This document shows, piece by piece, positions 6,324 through 10,505 of a DNA stretch of 10,505 nucleotides (its first letter is position 1; the number at the start of each line of letters is the position of its first letter). This DNA comes from Burkholderiales bacterium. Its GTDB lineage: Bacteria; Pseudomonadota; Gammaproteobacteria; Burkholderiales; Casimicrobiaceae. The translations under genes and the position numbers were made by a program. The stretch covers positions 1-10,505 of the forward strand of contig JAISPI010000036.1 of assembly GCA_031275075.1 (NCBI GenBank). The letters run 5' to 3'. A model generated the notes under the pieces. That model made no database searches. It was not told the DNA's origin and saw only the letters and a list, made by a program, of their open reading frames with translations.

Positions 6324-6905
6324 ATGATCGGCCGCCTTTCCGGAACACTGCTCGAAAAAAACCCGCCGCAAATCCTGCTGGATGTTCAGGGTGTTGGTTA
6401 TGAGGTCTTGGTGCCGATGAGTACGTTTTACAACCTGCCGGAACACGGCGCCACCATCACGTTGCTCACCCATTTAATCGTCCGCGAGGATGCCCACACA
6501 CTGTACGGCTTCGCCAGCGAACGCGAACGCCATGCTTTTCGCGCGCTGACCAAAGTCACCGGCATCGGCGCGCGAACGGCACTGGCTGTGCTGTCGGGTC
6601 TGTCCACCGATGAACTGGCGCAAGCGGTTGCCGCTCAGGAAGTCGGATGGTTAACGCGCGTTCCCGGTATCGGCAAAAAAACCGCCGAACGGATTTTGCT
6701 CGAACTGAAAGGCAAACTCGCTGTTGCCATCGGCGGCAGCGGCGCTGCTACCGGCACTCACGCCGGAACCCTCGATGTGATCAACGCGCTGCTGGCATTA
6801 GGCTACAGCGAAAAAGAAGCGCATGCCGCCACCCGCGAACTGCCCGCCGACATTGACGTCGCCGACGGCATTCGCAAAGCGTTGAAGCAGTTGTCGAAAA
6901 CATAG
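6324..6905 (+). CDS. ruvA: Holliday junction branch migration protein RuvA
   Basis: Tetrameric DNA-binding subunit that holds the four-way junction and loads the RuvB rings. The 193-residue protein begins MIGRLSGTLLEK, the usual RuvA start. An OB-fold N-terminal domain (about 1-63) is followed by two helix-hairpin-helix motifs, LTKVTGIGARTALAVL (75-90) and LTRVPGIGKKTAERIL (110-125), then a flexible Gly/Ala-rich linker (about 135-148) and the RuvB-contacting domain III (about 149-192). A longer frame open back to 6222 encodes nothing RuvA-like and is rejected. There is no Shine-Dalgarno sequence before 6324. Instead an 8-codon ORF (6301-6327) ends in a TGA that overlaps the ATG, which could couple translation. 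ruvC, often the gene just before ruvA, is not here; pgpA is. ruvB follows after 15 nt. Confidence 0.97.
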   Translation: MIGRLSGTLLEKNPPQILLDVQGVGYEVLVPMSTFYNLPEHGATITLLTHLIVREDAHTLYGFASERERHAFRALTKVTGIGARTALAVLSGLSTDELAQAVAAQEVGWLTRVPGIGKKTAERILLELKGKLAVAIGGSGAATGTHAGTLDVINALLALGYSEKEAHAATRELPADIDVADGIRKALKQLSKT

Positions 6906-6920
6906 AAGGCGTAAATCACG

Positions 6921-7967
6921 ATGATCGAAAACGACGCCCTGCATCGCGTCATCAAAAGCACTGTGGCCAATCCGCAGGAAGAAGCGTTCGAGCGGACACT
7001 GCGGCCACGCGCGCTTGATGAATACATCGGCCAGAAAAAAATCCGCAGCCAGTTTTCGATCTTCATCGAAGCAACCCGCAAACGCAGCGAAGCACTGGAT
7101 CATGTGTTGCTGTTCGGCCCGCCCGGCTTGGGCAAAACAACGCTGTCGCATATCATCGCCCACGAACTCGGCGTCAACCTGCGGCAAACTTCGGGGCCGG
7201 TGCTGGAACGGCCGGGCGATTTAGCGGCGTTGCTGACCAATCTCGAACCGCGCGATGTGCTGTTCATCGACGAAATACACCGGCTGTCGCCAATCGTCGA
7301 GGAAATCCTTTATCCGGCGCTCGAAGATTTCCAAATCGACATCATGATCGGCGAAGGTCCGGCAGCGCGCAGCGTCAAGATTGATTTGCCGCCGTTCACG
7401 CTGGTCGGCGCAACAACACGCGCCGGCATGCTCACCAATCCACTGCGTGACCGTTTCGGTATCGTTGCGCGGCTGGAGTTTTACACCGACGAAGAACTGG
7501 GGCGCATCGTCCGCCGTTCGGCATCACTGCTCGATATACAAATCGACAACGACGGCGCCCATGAAATCGCCCGCCGGGCGCGCGGCACGCCTCGCATTGC
7601 CAACCGGCTGTTGCGCCGCGTGCGCGATTACGCCGATGTTCGTGCCGACGGCACGGTAAACCGCGCCACCGCCGATGCCGCTTTGTCGATGCTCGATGTC
7701 GATCATCAAGGGCTTGACATCATGGATCGCAAACTGCTCAGTGCCATTCTCGACAAGTTTAACGGTGGCCCGGTCGGCATTGACAATCTTGCCGCGGCAA
7801 TCGGCGAAGCACGCGATACCATTGAAGATGTGCTCGAGCCTTATCTGATCCAGCAAGGTTTTTTGCAACGTACCTCACGCGGCCGTGTCGCCACATTGCT
7901 GTCGTACCGCCATTTCAATCTGACGCCGCCGAAACGTGACGGCGGCGATCTGCTCGAAGGGGTTTGA
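6921..7967 (+). CDS. ruvB: Holliday junction branch migration helicase RuvB
   Basis: AAA+ ATPase that drives branch migration as hexameric rings on both sides of a RuvA-bound junction. The 348 residues contain Walker A GPPGLGKTT (66-74, Lys72), Walker B DEIH (117-120), sensor 1 GATTR (163-167), the arginine-finger segment LRDRFG (175-180), the sensor 2 stretch GTPRIANRLLRR and a C-terminal winged helix with RTSRGRVAT. All catalytic motifs are intact and the length is normal (E. coli 336). GAAGG at 6905-6909 lies 11 nt before the ATG. It is the second gene of the ruv-tol cluster, only 4 nt before ybgC. Confidence 0.98.
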   Translation: MIENDALHRVIKSTVANPQEEAFERTLRPRALDEYIGQKKIRSQFSIFIEATRKRSEALDHVLLFGPPGLGKTTLSHIIAHELGVNLRQTSGPVLERPGDLAALLTNLEPRDVLFIDEIHRLSPIVEEILYPALEDFQIDIMIGEGPAARSVKIDLPPFTLVGATTRAGMLTNPLRDRFGIVARLEFYTDEELGRIVRRSASLLDIQIDNDGAHEIARRARGTPRIANRLLRRVRDYADVRADGTVNRATADAALSMLDVDHQGLDIMDRKLLSAILDKFNGGPVGIDNLAAAIGEARDTIEDVLEPYLIQQGFLQRTSRGRVATLLSYRHFNLTPPKRDGGDLLEGV

Positions 7968-7971
7968 CGCA

Positions 7972-8415
7972 ATGCAAGGAAACAACGTGTTCGAATGGCC
8001 GGTTCGTGTGTATTACGAAGATACCGACGCCGCAGGCGTTGTGTATTACGCCAACTATCTGCGTTTCATGGAGCGCGCGCGCACCGAGTGGTTGTCGCAT
8101 TTCGGTATTGAACTTGCCGAACTCGAAAAAAACGAACGTATCGTGTTCGTTGTTACTCGCGTCGAAATGGACTATCTGTCGGGCGCTCGCCTTGGTGATC
8201 GGCTGTCTGTCACCGTCGAACCCGTCAAAATCGGCGCCGTCTTTTTCACATTGGCGCAGCGCATCCGGCGTAACGATTCCTCCGAACTTCTGACCGATGC
8301 GCGAATCACACTGGCCTGTTTAAATGCCGACCGCTGGCGTCCCGTCCGAATACCGGCAGCGTTGCGCGCGCATTTGCCCTTCGTTTCTCCATCTTCCGAT
8401 TCTCCGAAAGGATAA
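7972..8415 (+). CDS. ybgC: acyl-CoA thioesterase YbgC of the tol-pal cluster
   Basis: Hotdog-fold thioesterase of 147 residues. Known YbgC proteins hydrolyse acyl-CoA thioesters in the cytoplasm, and the gene is a standard neighbour of tolQ, although its role in the Tol system is not settled. The signature VRVYYEDTDAAGVVYYANY (11-29) contains the expected catalytic Asp19, followed by FMERARTEWL. ATG at 7972 has GAAGGGG (7956-7962) 9 nt upstream and encodes MQGNNVFEWPVRVYYED, which aligns with the E. coli N-terminus. A longer start at 7936 would overlap ruvB and is rejected. The stop is 4 nt before the tolQ TTG. Confidence 0.95.
   Translation: MQGNNVFEWPVRVYYEDTDAAGVVYYANYLRFMERARTEWLSHFGIELAELEKNERIVFVVTRVEMDYLSGARLGDRLSVTVEPVKIGAVFFTLAQRIRRNDSSELLTDARITLACLNADRWRPVRIPAALRAHLPFVSPSSDSPKG
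8407..8412 (+). promoter_or_regulatory. ribosome binding site that fixes the tolQ TTG start
   Basis: AAAGGA lies 7 nt before TTG at 8420, inside the last codons of ybgC. It is the only good Shine-Dalgarno match near the N-terminal part of TolQ and supports the non-ATG start. Confidence 0.6.
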
Positions 8416-8419
8416 TACC

Positions 8420-9091
8420 TTGAACGTTCATGCTGACCTTTCCATCTTGGCACTGGTCGCCCAGTCGTCGCTCGTCGTCAAAATCGTTCTGATTATTCTG
8501 CTGGCGCTGTCCTTCTGGAGCTGGCTGCGAATCGGCATGAAAATCCTGCAACTGCGCCGCGCCCAGCAGGAAAGCATGCAATTTGAAGACGAATTCTGGC
8601 GCGGTGGCGATCTAAACGCGATTTACCAAAGCCTCGGCGCCGCCCGTGTCGGAGACGGCATGAAACACATCTTCGTTTCCGGTTTTCGCGAATACACCAA
8701 ACACCGCAAACAAGGCGGCTCCAGTGCCGTTGCTGTTGACGCCACGCGCCGTGCCATGCGCGTTGCTTTTCAGCGTGAACTTGATGCGCTTGATGCCGGT
8801 CTGCCGGGGCTGGCGACCATCGGTTCCGTATCACCCTACATCGGTCTGTTTGGAACCGTTTGGGGCATCATGAATTCGTTTCGCGGACTGGCGAGCGTCA
8901 GCCAGGCAACACTGGCGCAGGTCGCGCCGGGTATCGCCGAAGCGTTGATCGCTACTGCGCTCGGTCTTTTCGCGGCGATTCCGGCGGTCATCGCCTACAA
9001 CCGTTTCACCCACGATGTTGACCGTATCGCCATCCGCTACGAAACCTTCATTGAAGAATTCGCCAACATTCTGCAACGCCAAAGCGTTTGA
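8420..9091 (+). CDS. tolQ: Tol-Pal system proton-channel subunit TolQ
   Basis: Inner-membrane MotA/ExbB-family protein that forms the proton-driven motor with TolR and energises TolA for outer-membrane constriction at division. The TTG start gives 223 residues beginning MNVHADLSILALV; the only upstream ATG in frame (8324) lies deep in ybgC. Three membrane segments are visible (about 8-34, 130-155 and 166-192). The conserved motifs SPYIGLFGTVWGIM (138-151) and APGIAEALIATALGLFAAIPAVIAYN (169-194) keep the channel threonines, Thr146 and Thr179 here (equivalents of E. coli Thr145 and Thr178). tolR follows after 20 nt. Confidence 0.96.
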   Translation: MNVHADLSILALVAQSSLVVKIVLIILLALSFWSWLRIGMKILQLRRAQQESMQFEDEFWRGGDLNAIYQSLGAARVGDGMKHIFVSGFREYTKHRKQGGSSAVAVDATRRAMRVAFQRELDALDAGLPGLATIGSVSPYIGLFGTVWGIMNSFRGLASVSQATLAQVAPGIAEALIATALGLFAAIPAVIAYNRFTHDVDRIAIRYETFIEEFANILQRQSV

Positions 9092-9111
9092 TGCTTTGAA
9101 CGGAGAACTTT

Positions 9112-9528
9112 ATGCTTCGCGCCCGTAAAGCCATCAACCAGATAAACGTCGTGCCCTACATTGACGTGATGCTGGTGCTGCTCATCATCTTCATGGTCAC
9201 TGCGCCACTGGTTGCGCCCGGCGAAATCGAATTGCCCAATGTCGGCAGCGCCACCATCACGCCGAAACAGCCGTTGGAAATCACCGTTCTGGCGAACGGA
9301 CAATTACAGTTACGCAACCGCGCCAAGCCAAACGAACCGGCGCAACGCTTCGACACCGAAGGATTGGTTGCCCGACTCATCGCGCAACAACAAGAACACC
9401 CGGATCAAGCTGTCGTGATCGCCGCCGACAAAAACGTGCGCTACGAGACCGTCGTTGCCGTACTCGACACACTGCAACGTCACCAGATCAAAAAAGTCGG
9501 TCTGCTCGTCGTTCCCGGCGCGAAATAA
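9112..9528 (+). CDS. tolR: Tol-Pal system protein TolR
   Basis: ExbD-family partner of TolQ with one N-terminal membrane helix (about 15-35) and a periplasmic domain. The 138 residues contain NVVPYIDVMLVLLIIFMVTAP (12-32), with Asp18 in place of the proton-carrying Asp23 of E. coli TolR. The periplasmic part ends in VVIAADKNVRYETVVAVLDTLQ, followed by a GLLVVP strand, as expected for the family. GGAGA at 9102-9106 lies 5 nt before ATG. It is the third component of the ybgC-tolQRA block; tolA follows after 6 nt. Confidence 0.96.
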   Translation: MLRARKAINQINVVPYIDVMLVLLIIFMVTAPLVAPGEIELPNVGSATITPKQPLEITVLANGQLQLRNRAKPNEPAQRFDTEGLVARLIAQQQEHPDQAVVIAADKNVRYETVVAVLDTLQRHQIKKVGLLVVPGAK

Positions 9529-9534
9529 ACCACC

Positions 9535-10326
9535 ATGATCATGCCGTCGCACGAATCGCCCCCCTCCGGCGCCTCCAGACATCGTGCTGATTTCTGGTTG
9601 GCGCTGGCATTCGCCGTCATCGCCAACCTGATCTTTCTTGGGCTTTTGATTTTCTCCGTCTCATGGCGCAACCCGCCGCCGGTGCCGGTCACCGCCGAGT
9701 TGTACACGCCACCGGTGCCGGCACCCAAACCGTTGCCCCCGCCGGAACCGCCAAAACCTGTCAAACCGCCGCCGGAAATCAAACCGCCGGAACAACCCGA
9801 CCCCGAAATTGCGCTCCAGAAAAAGAAAGAAGAAGAGCGCCGCAAACAAGAAGCGGAAGAAGCCGCCCGAAAGAAGCGGGAAGCGGAAGAAAAAGCACGT
9901 CAGGAGAAACTGGAAAAGGAAAAAGCCGCTCGCGAAAAAGCAGAAAAAGAACGGATAGAAGCCGAGCAAAAAGTGCGCGAAGAAGCGGCACGGCGCGAAG
10001 CCGATTTACAGAAAATGCTGGCCGAACAAGCAAGGCGCGATGAATTGCAGGAAGCGCAAGATCGTTGGGTACAAAGCATTCGGATCAAAGTTAAAGGTAA
10101 CCTCGTACTGCCGCCCAACATTGAAGGCAATCCGGAAGCGATCTTCCTGATCGCCCAATTGCCGACCGGCGAAGTGATCGACGCCAAACTGCAAAAGAGC
10201 AGCGGAAACGCCGCTTACGACGACGCCGTTTACCGCGCGATCATGAAATCGTCGCCGCTACCGAAACCGGAACGCGCCGACCTTTTCCGGCGTGAGCTGC
10301 GCTTTGTGTTCAGGCCGAAAGATTAG
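9535..10326 (+). CDS. tolA: cell envelope integrity protein TolA
   Basis: Links the TolQR motor in the inner membrane to TolB/Pal at the outer membrane. The 263 residues show a cytoplasmic tail (1-19), a membrane helix (about 20-43), a Pro-rich segment (47-92), a Glu/Lys/Arg/Ala-rich coiled-coil domain II (about 95-176) and a TolA/TonB-like C-terminal domain III (about 178-263, WVQSIRIKVKGNL to RFVFRPKD). Domain II is much shorter than in E. coli TolA (421 aa in total). The transmembrane SHLS-type motif is altered: counting back from SW (43-44), Asn31 stands where the conserved His is expected. ATG at 9535 has little Shine-Dalgarno sequence, so translation may depend on coupling to tolR; a second ATG at 9541 is possible. 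tolB and pal do not follow. Confidence 0.93.
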   Translation: MIMPSHESPPSGASRHRADFWLALAFAVIANLIFLGLLIFSVSWRNPPPVPVTAELYTPPVPAPKPLPPPEPPKPVKPPPEIKPPEQPDPEIALQKKKEEERRKQEAEEAARKKREAEEKARQEKLEKEKAAREKAEKERIEAEQKVREEAARREADLQKMLAEQARRDELQEAQDRWVQSIRIKVKGNLVLPPNIEGNPEAIFLIAQLPTGEVIDAKLQKSSGNAAYDDAVYRAIMKSSPLPKPERADLFRRELRFVFRPKD

Positions 10327-10365
10327 CAAGGGGTTGGACGGCTGAATAAAAATGTGACGCCCCCT

Positions 10366-10505
10366 ATGTATTCTCCTCCACGTATTGGCTTCGTTTCGCT
10401 CGGCTGCCCCAAGGCGCTGGTTGATTCCGAACATATTCTGAGCCGCTTGAAAGCGGAAGGTTACGATATCGCCGAGAGTTATCAAGGCGCCGATCTGGTT
10501 GTCGT
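10366..10505 (+). CDS. rimO: ribosomal protein S12 methylthiotransferase RimO, 5' part
   Basis: Radical-SAM enzyme that adds a methylthio group to the conserved Asp (Asp89 in E. coli) of ribosomal protein S12. Only the first 46 codons are in the window; the gene is cut by the window edge. IGFVSLGCPKALVDSE (7-22) is the RimO form of the N-terminal UPF0004 domain, with Cys14 as the first of its three cluster cysteines. MiaB proteins differ here (typically GC..N..DSE), so RimO is preferred. ATG at 10366 is chosen by fit to the family; GTG at 10354 in the same frame is an alternative, and neither has a good Shine-Dalgarno. It lies 39 nt after tolA with no terminator seen between, so it may be co-transcribed. 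Confidence 0.9.
   Translation, partial: MYSPPRIGFVSLGCPKALVDSEHILSRLKAEGYDIAESYQGADLVV

Noticed and set aside
10326..10366. Terminator between tolA and rimO (AGGGG...CCCCT)
   Set aside because: The arms are only about five pairs, some 27 nt apart, with no T-tract after them.

Overview
The window is a housekeeping stretch of a proteobacterial chromosome with roughly 55-60% GC in the coding parts (estimated by eye). PurL is the large single-chain type. The RuvB, TolA and RimO wording (for example the GTPRIANRLLRRVRDYA stretch of RuvB and the SW-x-x-PPP-V-x-AEL stretch of TolA) looks most like Betaproteobacteria. The gene order ruvAB-ybgC-tolQRA is also familiar from Gammaproteobacteria such as Pseudomonas, so the class assignment is an inference.

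Layout. (1) Positions 1-617 are an AT-richer, repeat-dense island. It holds one small 57-residue putative membrane protein (146-319, 32% GC by hand count). This gene is bracketed by two GTAG-headed REP-like palindromes in opposite orientation. They are followed by a CCCTCCCC/GGGAGGG inverted repeat and a 19-bp near-perfect hairpin just beyond the 3' end of purL. (2) purL fills 618-4547 on the minus strand as a complete gene for FGAM synthase, with a consensus TATAAT box and a partial PurR-like site upstream. (3) A 148-bp divergent spacer leads to thiL and pgpA on the plus strand, which overlap by ATGA. (4) A 147-bp spacer (6177-6323) precedes a tight plus-strand cluster: ruvA, ruvB, ybgC, tolQ, tolR, tolA. 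(5) rimO starts directly after tolA and runs off the end of the window.

How the genes work together. PurL makes the fourth intermediate of purine synthesis. ThiL makes thiamine diphosphate. PgpA dephosphorylates phosphatidylglycerophosphate. RuvA and RuvB form the Holliday-junction branch-migration motor; the resolvase gene ruvC is not next to them. YbgC, TolQ, TolR and TolA are the thioesterase and the inner-membrane motor of the Tol-Pal envelope system, but tolB and pal do not follow. RimO modifies ribosomal protein S12.

I found no new multi-gene system. The points most worth a second look are the REP-bracketed small membrane gene, an asparagine where TolA/TonB proteins normally carry the transmembrane histidine, the interruption of the tol cluster by rimO, a five-glycine tract in the amidotransferase domain of PurL, and an 8-codon mini-ORF overlapping the ruvA start.
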